Of a stretch of 5,981 nucleotides of DNA, positions 1-5,946 are shown in pieces. Source of the stretch: Candidatus Stahliibacteriota bacterium (lineage in GTDB: Bacteria; Hydrothermota; Tepidihabitantia; SM23-42). The position numbers were made by a program, and so were the translations under genes. The notes under the pieces were generated by a model, which was given only the letters and a program-made list of their open reading frames with translations, had not been told where the DNA came from and made no database searches. The stretch lies in contig SOIY01000034.1 of assembly GCA_004376785.1 (NCBI GenBank), forward strand, positions 1-5,981, written 5' to 3'. Position 1 is the stretch's first letter, and the number at the start of each line of letters is the position of its first letter.

Positions 1-1007
1 CGACCTTTGTATCCTGCCAAATCAAGATACAATTGAACATCACTAACTATATTTATGTTCTGTATTATCTGTGATGCATAGAATATACCTTCATCATAAG
101 GTTCCAGTATAGTGAAGTTTGCACCTGAGTCAACGGTTTTCAAATCCAATGATTTCATAATTTCTGTGGGATCATTCTTAATATATACGAAGCCTCTTGT
201 ATACTTTGTGTACGGAGCAACGAGAGCTGCACCGGAAAAGAGTGTGAATGCATAATTCACCTTTCTTTTCAAACAATAATCTGCGATATCCCGTTCGATT
301 TCTTTCACTGTTTTTATGCCGAAAAAATCGTACATTTTGTTCTTACGAAAAGTATATTTAGTACGCCATTCATCAAGAAGTTTCTGCGGACGCAGGAGGA
401 TAATTTCCCGCCTATCTTTCTGTGCATGTTCGAGATCAAATAGACGTTCTTTTACCTTATATGCCAGACCGATGCTCACATTAGCCTCTCTCGCCATTTC
501 CTGTACCCGCCAAATTTTCTTGGGATTACACAGCATTATTCTGATAATGCGTGATGCCTTCTTGCTGAATATAGAACGCAATGCCCGTTTTTCAATTATG
601 GGATTTGGATAATTCGTTCTTTCAATATAAACCCGGTCGAAATTTAAGAAACAGTTACCAGCTGTGTCGATATAACCAATTCCATTTTCTTTACATATTT
701 CCGCGGTATCTTTAGTAATAAAGGGAGCACCTACTACGCCGTACGCATTTGGATACTGATGAGAGTATTCCTTTAACTGCTGAATTGCGCTTCTGACAAT
801 CCGTGGTTCTCCTTGGCGCCTTACCTCTACAATGAGCTGAGTTAATCCAGTTTCACCTCTGATATTAAAAATAAGATCTGCGCGACGGTAATCACTTATT
901 CTTTCTTCTTGTGTAGTTTCTAGCCTAATGAATGGTATAGCTTTTAGCAACTTGTCCATCATAGCACGGATATCTTTTTCTAAGTTGTTATAATTATTAT
1001 TTTTCAT
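1..1007 (-). CDS. AbiEi-type antitoxin/regulator with N-terminal PD-(D/E)XK-like domain (3' end off window)
   Basis: Read by hand from the reverse strand: an open frame from ATG at 1007 to the window edge, 335 codons plus two bases, with no stop, so the C-terminus is missing. Residues 40-125 look like a PD-(D/E)XK fold: D44 in RRADLIF, then E61-V-R63 and a helix with Q77-Q78 (QQLKEY). The usual catalytic lysine of ExK is arginine here. Residues 145-192 read as a winged helix (IWRVQEMAREANVSIGLAYK). Residues 250-335 (FSGAALVAPYTKYTRG, SGANFTILEPYDEG, VQLYLDLAGYKG) match what I remember of the AbiEi_2 antitoxin domain of type IV toxin-antitoxin systems. In that family the antitoxin represses its own promoter and counteracts an AbiEii-type nucleotidyltransferase, usually the next gene; here that gene would be beyond position 1. 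The start is supported by a near-consensus promoter ending about 16 nt upstream, although the ribosome site (TTGG before AAAAA) is weak. Family assignment is fairly sure; nuclease activity is uncertain. Confidence 0.85.
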   Translation of the reverse strand, partial: MKNNNYNNLEKDIRAMMDKLLKAIPFIRLETTQEERISDYRRADLIFNIRGETGLTQLIVEVRRQGEPRIVRSAIQQLKEYSHQYPNAYGVVGAPFITKDTAEICKENGIGYIDTAGNCFLNFDRVYIERTNYPNPIIEKRALRSIFSKKASRIIRIMLCNPKKIWRVQEMAREANVSIGLAYKVKERLFDLEHAQKDRREIILLRPQKLLDEWRTKYTFRKNKMYDFFGIKTVKEIERDIADYCLKRKVNYAFTLFSGAALVAPYTKYTRGFVYIKNDPTEIMKSLDLKTVDSGANFTILEPYDEGIFYASQIIQNINIVSDVQLYLDLAGYKG

Positions 1008-1029
1008 TTTTTACCAAGCTTTCACCATT

Positions 1030-1057
1030 ATTATAGTTAAATATCCACTATTGTCAA
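1030..1057 (-). promoter_or_regulatory. Sigma70-type promoter of the AbiEi-like gene
   Basis: On the minus strand the -35 box is TTGACA (1057-1052) and the -10 box is TATAAT (1035-1030), both exact consensus, separated by 16 bp. The predicted start of transcription is near 1023, which leaves a leader of only about 16 nt before the ATG at 1007. This is the only consensus-quality promoter I see in the window, and it gives the AbiEi-like gene its own unit, separate from the comF string. Confidence 0.8.
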
Positions 1058-1080
1058 GTGCTTTTTTCACTATATAGCGT

Positions 1081-1100
1081 TTTTCACCATTTGGTGAAAA
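1081..1100. promoter_or_regulatory. Perfect palindrome, probable operator upstream of the AbiEi-like promoter
   Basis: The arms TTTTCACC (1081-1088) and GGTGAAAA (1093-1100) are exact inverted copies around a 4-nt centre. On the minus strand the site ends about 23 bp upstream of the -35 box. The same half-site recurs as AGTGAAAA at 1071-1064 and as GGTGAAA at 1026-1020, the latter across the predicted transcription start. Known AbiEi proteins bind inverted repeats at their own promoter, so autoregulation by the gene at 1007 is inferred. Binding itself cannot be seen from sequence. Confidence 0.65.
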
Positions 1101-1256
1101 TGTAAAAAATAATGAAAAAATAAAAGGATGATTATGGGTGATTATGATTCAAGCATCTCAGTTTCGCAGCGCAGGTTCAAAAACTTCTCGTCAATGACAA
1201 AAACATTTTTTCCATTTCCTCAATTCCCCCAGTCTCCCCATCTCCGTGTCATTTTT

Positions 1257-2018
1257 CTACCCCGGCGTTATCGCAGCAACACATGAATAGACCTTTTCAG
1301 CACCGGCATTTTTAAGCACACGTGCACATTCGTTAATTGTTGCGCCGGTTGTCATAACATCGTCTATCAATATTATCGTTTTATTTTCTATTGTATTAGA
1401 TTTTAAGGCAAATGCATTTAATACATTTTTCCTGCGCTTTTGTTCCTTCAATTTTGTCTGGCTCTTCGTATTTTTAATACGTTTCAGAATGTCATTCATT
1501 TTAATATTACATTCCTGGCTTATTATTTCTGATAATAATGCTGCCTGGTTATAGCCGCGCCTTAAATTCTTCCACCAGAAAAGGGGTACAGGTACTATTG
1601 TGTCGGCGTCTTTCAGAAAATAATCAGATTTTATAATACTTGCCATTGCCCTGCCTAAAAAAACAGCGAGTTTAGTCTTTTTGCGATATTTTAGATGGTG
1701 AATAATCTTATCGTACGGTGGGATAAACAGCATGAATGCGCGTCCATAATCAATATAAATCTTTTTTTTACAAAATCGGCAAGGATTTCTTTTTTTTATT
1801 GGTCTGCCGCAGAATCGGCACAAAGGCGGCTTTACCTCTGGTATATAATCGAGGCAGTTATTACACATCAGACCAGTGTTGATTTCTTTATTACAGATTA
1901 AACAATTTGGAGGTAGGATAAAATCTAAACCCGACTTTAACGTATCTGAAAGAGTCTGTTTTATCCAAAACAGACTCTTTTGATTACACAGATTTACCCT
2001 GTTAAAAATATCTTTCAA
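1257..2018 (-). CDS. comF: ComF family phosphoribosyltransferase-like protein
   Basis: 253 residues, starting at TTG (2018) with a modest GAAGAG site at 2029-2024. Eight cysteines form two zinc-knuckle pairs of pairs: C39/C42 with C52/C55, and C67/C70 with C80/C83. The phosphoribosyltransferase half has PVPLFWW (143-149), the RRGYNQA signature (153-159), SQTKLKEQKRRKNV (186-199) and the PRPP-binding loop TIILIDDVMTTGAT (214-227). This is the ComF/GntX family; Bacillus ComFC and Haemophilus ComF are needed for DNA uptake during transformation, but the reaction is not established, and many non-competent bacteria carry it. Conserved similarity begins about residue 27 (LKSGLDFILPPNC). The first ~25 residues are poorly family-like and are coded by a perfect inverted repeat, yet no later ATG, GTG or TTG in frame precedes the first cysteines. 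It is last in the gene string, 61 nt after lgt. Confidence 0.9.
   Translation of the reverse strand: MKDIFNRVNLCNQKSLFWIKQTLSDTLKSGLDFILPPNCLICNKEINTGLMCNNCLDYIPEVKPPLCRFCGRPIKKRNPCRFCKKKIYIDYGRAFMLFIPPYDKIIHHLKYRKKTKLAVFLGRAMASIIKSDYFLKDADTIVPVPLFWWKNLRRGYNQAALLSEIISQECNIKMNDILKRIKNTKSQTKLKEQKRRKNVLNAFALKSNTIENKTIILIDDVMTTGATINECARVLKNAGAEKVYSCVAAITPG
1949..1980. repeat. Perfect 14-bp inverted repeat inside the 5' part of comF
   Basis: The arms at 1949-1962 and 1967-1980 are exact reverse complements around the 4-nt loop ATCC. In RNA this is a 14-bp hairpin with about one third GC pairs. It lies 39-70 nt into the comF frame, coding for residues QKSLFWIKQTL. Short T-tracts end both arms, but no long U-run follows on either strand, so it is not a standard intrinsic terminator. 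It could slow translation near the start, or be a remnant of a small palindromic element. Confidence 0.75.
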
Positions 2019-2079
2019 ATGAGCTCTTCACTTAGAAATTCTGTTATTTAACAGGCTAATTTATAGATGACACAGATAA

Positions 2080-2856
2080 TCAAGAATTCGTTTTTTTTAA
2101 CACATTCTTTGAACATGCACTTATATAAATTACTGCTCCGACGATAATTAACGCTAAAGCTATTACATGATTTATCCAGATATTTGCACTGTCTTCATAA
2201 TAGCGGATAAAGTTTATACCAAAGCGGAAGGCGCCATGAAACATCAGGTAGAAAGAGAATATTTCGCCCCGAGAGTGTGGTTTATTAAGTCTATTATTCA
2301 GAAAGAAGAATAGTGCTAGACCAAAGAGTGATGTATAAATTTGTGTGGGGTGTAAGGTTAAATCTCCTACAGGAGATGCTCCGGCAACACAATGGGCAGG
2401 AAATTTTATTGCCCATGGTAAAGTTGATGGCGTGCCAAAGCAACAGCCATTTAAAAAGCAGCCGATACGTGTGAAAAATACACCAATAGCTATTGCTGGC
2501 GCAACAATATCAGCAACCTGGAGAACTGATATTTTTTGTTTCTTTAAATAAATCATGCCGGCAAGAAAGCCGCCAATAAAACCGCCAAAAAACATCATGC
2601 CGCCTTCCCAGATTCTGATGATACCGAGAATGTCATGTTCGTATTGTCCCCAGTGAAACATGACATAAAGAATTCTTCCGCCAATGATAACACCGAGCAT
2701 AAGGTAGAATGCCAGATTTTCTATAATTACTGGTGGAATATCCGCTTTCTTTGCTGCCCTTTTCGCATATATTATGGCAAAAAGGAACGATACTACGAGC
2801 ATTATCCCATAAGATGGGATTGCAATATCACCAATTTGAATAAGCACCGGTCTCAT
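2080..2856 (-). CDS. lgt: Phosphatidylglycerol:prolipoprotein diacylglyceryl transferase (Lgt)
   Basis: 258 residues, an integral inner-membrane enzyme that moves the diacylglyceryl group of phosphatidylglycerol onto the lipobox cysteine of prolipoproteins, the first step of lipoprotein maturation. About seven hydrophobic segments are visible (near 14-31, 47-65, 88-104, 113-128, 174-188, 200-216, 228-247). Family motifs are PSYG (14-17), GGRILYV (59-65), WEGGMMFFGGFIGG (83-96), RIGCFLNGCCFG (130-141), HPTQIY (169-174) and FRFGINFIR (210-218). R130, N136 and G141 line up from memory with E. coli R143, N149 and G154. Positions equivalent to E. coli H103, N146, E151 and E243 appear to be F90, C133, C138 and N215; some of these changes I recall from other 'NGCCFG' Lgt proteins. 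The ATG overlaps the stop of the EF-G-like gene (ATGA, 2856-2853), with only a weak AAGAAG ribosome site, so coupled translation is likely. Confidence 0.95.
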   Translation of the reverse strand: MRPVLIQIGDIAIPSYGIMLVVSFLFAIIYAKRAAKKADIPPVIIENLAFYLMLGVIIGGRILYVMFHWGQYEHDILGIIRIWEGGMMFFGGFIGGFLAGMIYLKKQKISVLQVADIVAPAIAIGVFFTRIGCFLNGCCFGTPSTLPWAIKFPAHCVAGASPVGDLTLHPTQIYTSLFGLALFFFLNNRLNKPHSRGEIFSFYLMFHGAFRFGINFIRYYEDSANIWINHVIALALIIVGAVIYISACSKNVLKKTNS

Positions 2857-4889
2857 TTTTCTTCTTTTGGTTTTTCTTCCACTATACGCTTGATGATTTC
2901 TTTAGGAGCTTCTTCTAAGTGGTGGAATTTCATATTGAAATAACCTCTGCCCTGTGTCATTGAACGAAGGCTTGTAGAATACTTATACATTTCAGCTTCA
3001 GGAACCAGTGCCTTGATTTTTTGAATCTTGCCTTCTCCTTCCATTCCCATGATCTTACCGCGTCGGCTATTCAAATCGCCCATAACATCACCCATAAATG
3101 CCTCAGGTATGAATATCTCCACCTCACTTATAGGCTCTAACAAGACCACGCCTCCCTTTTCAGCGTTTGATTTTATCGCCATGGAAGCAGCGATTTTAAA
3201 GGCTATATCTGAGGAGTCTACAGGATGGTATGAGCCTTCAAAGACTTCGACTTTGATGTCTGTTATCGGGTAACCTGCGAGAATGCCTTTTTGCAGAGTT
3301 TCTTTAACGCCCTTTTCAACAGAGGGAATATAACGAGATGGTATTTTGCCACCGACAATTTTATTAACAAATTCAACACCAGCTCCTCGTTCCAATGGTT
3401 CAACCCTGAGCCAGCAATCGCCATATTGACCATGTCCACCCGTCTGTTTTTTATACTTTCCTTGTGCCTTAGACTTTTTGGTAAAAGTTTCACGGTATTT
3501 CATTCTGGGTTTAGTGAGATCTACGCTAACTCCGTATTTTCTCTCCAATCGTGATAAAATAACAGCTAAGTGCAATTCTCCTATACCTGATATAATGAGC
3601 TGTTTTATCTCGGGGTCAAAGGCAAAAGTGAATGTCGGGTCTTCGTCACGGAGACGCGCTAATCCGCTTGCTACTTTTTCTTCATCACCTTTTGCCTTAG
3701 GTACAATTGCCATAGAGATTGAAGGAGCAGGAAATTCAATCTTTGGTAATGAAGCCTTTATATTGCTTGCTACCAGTGTGTCACTCGTATGTGTGTTTTT
3801 CAGTTTAACTAAACCGCCAATCATCCCGCTTGTAAGCTGGCTGGTTTCCTTTTTTTCTTTTCCTTTAATCGAGAATATTTGATTTATTTTTTCATCGCTT
3901 GATTTTGTAGAATTCTTAACTATGTCACCACTTTTAATCGAGCCGCTCAATACTTTTAAATAGCATAATTCACCAACATGTGGTTCTACTGTTGTTTTGA
4001 ACACGTAACCAAGAAAAGGAGAATCATCACTGCGCTTTATTTTTTGACTATCTATTTCAATATCAGGCAGCAGATCAGACTGGGGCATAAATTCAATAAC
4101 TGTGTCGATAAGATTTTGAATTCCAATGAGTTCAAGCGCATCTCCTGCAAGGCATAAAGCTACCTTGCCTTCGGTAATGCCTTTTTTCATTACATCCAAG
4201 CATTCACTCATCTCAATTTTTTGACCTTCGATATATTTGTTCATTAAAGCTTCGTCAGTATCAGCAGCTGCCTCAATAATTTTGTCAGTGTACTGAGAGA
4301 CTTTTTCCTTTATTTGTGCAGGGATCTCTTCTTCTTTACCTTTTGCTCCGAATCCCTTATTTTTTATGATGTCGGCTACACCACTAAATTTTTCAGCTTC
4401 GCCTATTGGTATGGTTAATGGTACGATACTCCTCTTTGTGATTTCGCTGATTGCCGAAAATATTTTGTAGTAATCTGCATCTTCTTTTTTTAATTTGTTT
4501 ATGAAAAAAATCAAAGGTAAATTTTTCTCATCTATCTTTTTCAAAAGTCTTTCTGTCCCAACCTCAATTCCTGCTACAGCATCGATCACCATTACTGCAC
4601 AATCGACTGCTTGTACACCACTTATTGCTTCGCCAATAAAATCAGAATATCCTGGTGTGTCAATAAGATTAATAATAATGTTTTTATAGTCAAAGGTCGC
4701 TAATCCTAAATTGAGACTACATGCTCTTTCCATCTCTTCTGGGTCGCAGTCAAAAGCAGACGTTTTTTCACTAACCTTACCAAATCTGGTATTAGCGCCA
4801 GCAAGAAATAAAAATGCATCAGCTATCGTTGTTTTACCACTGCCCGCGTGTCCGAAAAAGCCGATGGTTCTAATACCTTTTATTGCCAT
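2853..4889 (-). CDS. Elongation factor G-like GTPase (EF-G paralogue)
   Basis: 678 residues, slightly shorter than canonical EF-G (about 690-705), with all EF-G domains in order. The GTPase domain has G1 GHAGSGKTT (13-21) and G3 DTPGYSDF (77-84); domain II is near 290-375, domain III near 385-465 (ISGIGELHL 433-441). Domain IV runs from about 466 (GGHGQYGDCWLRVEP 484-498, tip GSYHPVDSSDIAF 552-564) and domain V ends with SLRSMTQGRGYF (640-651). EF-G drives ribosome translocation, but three features mark this as a paralogue: the histidine after DTPG is Y81, the switch I 'RGIT' element reads RACS (55-58), and G4 reads NKLK (131-134) where NKxD is expected. Tyr at the histidine position I recall in other EF-G-2 proteins; the G4 change is rarer. 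The start follows a near-perfect Shine-Dalgarno. It sits 12 nt after ATPase subunit E and overlaps lgt by 4 nt. Its cellular role is not known from the sequence. Confidence 0.93.
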   Translation of the reverse strand: MAIKGIRTIGFFGHAGSGKTTIADAFLFLAGANTRFGKVSEKTSAFDCDPEEMERACSLNLGLATFDYKNIIINLIDTPGYSDFIGEAISGVQAVDCAVMVIDAVAGIEVGTERLLKKIDEKNLPLIFFINKLKKEDADYYKIFSAISEITKRSIVPLTIPIGEAEKFSGVADIIKNKGFGAKGKEEEIPAQIKEKVSQYTDKIIEAAADTDEALMNKYIEGQKIEMSECLDVMKKGITEGKVALCLAGDALELIGIQNLIDTVIEFMPQSDLLPDIEIDSQKIKRSDDSPFLGYVFKTTVEPHVGELCYLKVLSGSIKSGDIVKNSTKSSDEKINQIFSIKGKEKKETSQLTSGMIGGLVKLKNTHTSDTLVASNIKASLPKIEFPAPSISMAIVPKAKGDEEKVASGLARLRDEDPTFTFAFDPEIKQLIISGIGELHLAVILSRLERKYGVSVDLTKPRMKYRETFTKKSKAQGKYKKQTGGHGQYGDCWLRVEPLERGAGVEFVNKIVGGKIPSRYIPSVEKGVKETLQKGILAGYPITDIKVEVFEGSYHPVDSSDIAFKIAASMAIKSNAEKGGVVLLEPISEVEIFIPEAFMGDVMGDLNSRRGKIMGMEGEGKIQKIKALVPEAEMYKYSTSLRSMTQGRGYFNMKFHHLEEAPKEIIKRIVEEKPKEEK

Positions 4890-4892
4890 TTG

Positions 4893-4901
4893 TCACCTCC
4901 C
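4893..4901 (-). promoter_or_regulatory. Strong ribosome binding site of the EF-G-like gene
   Basis: GGGAGGTGA on the minus strand fills most of the 12-nt gap between the subunit E stop (TAA, 4904-4902) and the ATG at 4889, with a 3-nt spacer after the extended match. It closely matches the anti-Shine-Dalgarno complement and fixes the start codon. It also implies that this gene is translated efficiently and independently of the ATPase subunit before it. Confidence 0.85.
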
Positions 4902-5465
4902 TTAATACGATGTTTTTGAAACAGCGATGGTAAGTTCATCACTTAACAGTTCGCTGATTAAATTGAGAGAACCATGATAAGTTGTTTTTCCTTTTTTTAC
5001 CAATACGCCACCAATAATTTCATTACTTGTACATACCTTAAAATTTAGTCCTTGTTTTTCCATAAACTTTTCTAAATCCGGACCATGTTTTTTCCAATCC
5101 TGTTTGCTTATTATCAATTCACCCTCATTCTCTCTGCTCGTTTTGATCAATGCCTTTAGAAAGTCGAGGTACTTTTTATGCTCGGGTAATTTGTTCAGTG
5201 CTTGTTTTATGGCTTCCTTGATGAATTTCTGTTTTTGCGAGACAATCTTTCTATTAAATTCTAACCTTTTTTGTGAGACGGTTCGCAGAATTTCTGTTTT
5301 TTTAACGGCTTCAACCTCATTCTCGATCTGCGCCTTTTTTGCAGCTATCTTTTCGCCATATTCTTTCTTTATCTTTGCTGCCTCTTTTTTATAGTTATCA
5401 AGAATTTCTTTTGCCTCTTTTTTGGCGTCTGCGAGTATTTTATCAGTGACTTTCTGTGTAGACAT
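4902..5465 (-). CDS. V/A-type ATP synthase subunit E (peripheral stalk)
   Basis: 187 residues, typical length for NtpE/AtpE of V/A-type ATPases. Residues 1-90 are a charged Lys/Glu/Ala-rich helix suited to the peripheral-stalk coiled coil (DAKKEAKEILDNYKKEAAKIKK, split here at 13-34). Residues 95-187 form the globular C-terminal part, with IGGVLVKKGKTTYHGSLN (150-167) and SELLSDELTIAVSK (171-184), the usual closing pattern of the family. Subunit E pairs with the G/H subunit and ties the A3B3 head to the membrane subunit I/a. The gene begins 1 nt after the stop of subunit K and has no recognisable Shine-Dalgarno, so reinitiation by ribosomes leaving K is likely. Assignment rests on the coiled-coil/C-terminal pattern plus its place next to K. 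Confidence 0.9.
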   Translation of the reverse strand: MSTQKVTDKILADAKKEAKEILDNYKKEAAKIKKEYGEKIAAKKAQIENEVEAVKKTEILRTVSQKRLEFNRKIVSQKQKFIKEAIKQALNKLPEHKKYLDFLKALIKTSRENEGELIISKQDWKKHGPDLEKFMEKQGLNFKVCTSNEIIGGVLVKKGKTTYHGSLNLISELLSDELTIAVSKTSY

Positions 5466-5466
5466 T

Positions 5467-5943
5467 TTATATTTTCATTTGAACAACTGCTAATATAGTA
5501 ACTATTAAACCCAAGACTGCATAGAACTCAACAAGAATTCCATAAATCATTGCTTTTGCTGCTTCAGTCGGTCTCTTTGCGACCATTTCAACACCAGCAG
5601 TACATACCTTGCCCTGCCATATTGCTGATACAAGACAAGCGATCGCAACAGGCATGGCTGCAAAGAAAATTTGTAGACCCTGGGACATGGTTAAGGAAAC
5701 GAGTTCGCCGCCAAATATGCCGATTTTCATCATGACCATAAATGCACCAATAAAACCATAAACACCCTGGGTTCCGGGTAAAGCAACAAGGATCAACAAG
5801 CTGCCAAATTTTTCCGGGTCTTCACTCAATACACCATTTGCTGCCTGAGCAGCATAACCAATACCTATTGCTGAACCGATTCCACCAAGTATTGCAGCAA
5901 GTGCTCCACCTGCAATTGCTATAGCTAAACCAAAAGACTCCAT
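5467..5943 (-). CDS. V/A-type ATP synthase subunit K (membrane rotor ring), sodium-type site
   Basis: 158 residues with four hydrophobic helices arranged as two hairpins, close in length and sequence to Enterococcus hirae NtpK (about 156). Each copy helps build the membrane rotor ring that carries ions through the ATPase. The first hairpin has the glycine-rich helix (11-30) and LPGTQGVYGF (55-64); the second has AIWQGKV (107-113) and the ion carboxylate E139 in VEFYAVLG. The E. hirae sodium ligands L61, T64, Q65, Q110 and E139 correspond here to L55, T58, Q59, Q110 and E139, all kept, which favours Na+ coupling by inference. Only the second hairpin has the carboxylate, as in other duplicated K subunits. 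The ATG at 5943 follows AGGAGGT at 5953-5947. Order K then E agrees with the I-K-E order of the E. hirae operon. Confidence 0.95.
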   Translation of the reverse strand: MESFGLAIAIAGGALAAILGGIGSAIGIGYAAQAANGVLSEDPEKFGSLLILVALPGTQGVYGFIGAFMVMMKIGIFGGELVSLTMSQGLQIFFAAMPVAIACLVSAIWQGKVCTAGVEMVAKRPTEAAKAMIYGILVEFYAVLGLIVTILAVVQMKI

Positions 5944-5946
5944 TTT

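Larger units (their letters stand above)
1008..1256. other. Intergenic region between comF and the AbiEi-like gene
   Basis: This 249-bp gap carries no convincing reading frame or RNA gene. From the comF side it holds a purine-rich, G-rich minus-strand segment (1245-1212), flanked by a 7-bp inverted pair (AATGACA at 1193-1199, TGTCATT at 1247-1253). Next come a tandem of TGATTATG (1129-1136 and 1139-1146), an AT-rich tract (1101-1126), then the palindrome, half-sites and promoter described separately. No GC-rich hairpin followed by a T-run is present on the minus strand after comF, so how the upstream transcript ends is not evident. Confidence 0.7.

Noticed and set aside
316..612. Plus-strand open frame of 98 codons
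   Set aside because: It is antisense to the AbiEi-like gene, has an unconvincing composition (Arg/Ser-rich) and no ribosome site or family resemblance.
1008..1256. CRISPR array or small RNA gene
   Set aside because: The repeats are short, of mixed type and without regular spacers; no tRNA-like or structured RNA pattern was found.
1949..1980. Inverted repeat read as an intrinsic terminator
   Set aside because: The stem is AT-rich, no long U-run follows, and it lies inside comF just after its start. Attenuation remains possible but is not supported.
2041..2054. CTGTTA/TAACAG hairpin between lgt and comF as a terminator
   Set aside because: Six AT-rich pairs with a 2-nt loop and no T-tract on the minus strand are too weak.
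3263..3493. Minus-strand open frame in another phase of the EF-G-like gene
   Set aside because: It is nested in the domain IV coding region, which is strongly conserved in the main frame; no separate start signal.
3478..3882. Plus-strand open frame of 134 codons, and other plus-strand frames within 2345-5735
   Set aside because: All lie inside well-supported minus-strand genes (lgt, EF-G-like, E, K) and read as mirror frames with no recognisable motifs.
2853..4889. Tetracycline ribosomal protection protein
   Set aside because: Domain IV and V motifs and length fit the EF-G family, and the neighbours give no resistance context.
5467..5943. F-type ATP synthase subunit c
   Set aside because: The protein has four helices with the LPGTQG and AQGKV-type motifs of the V/A-type K subunit and lies next to a V-type E subunit.
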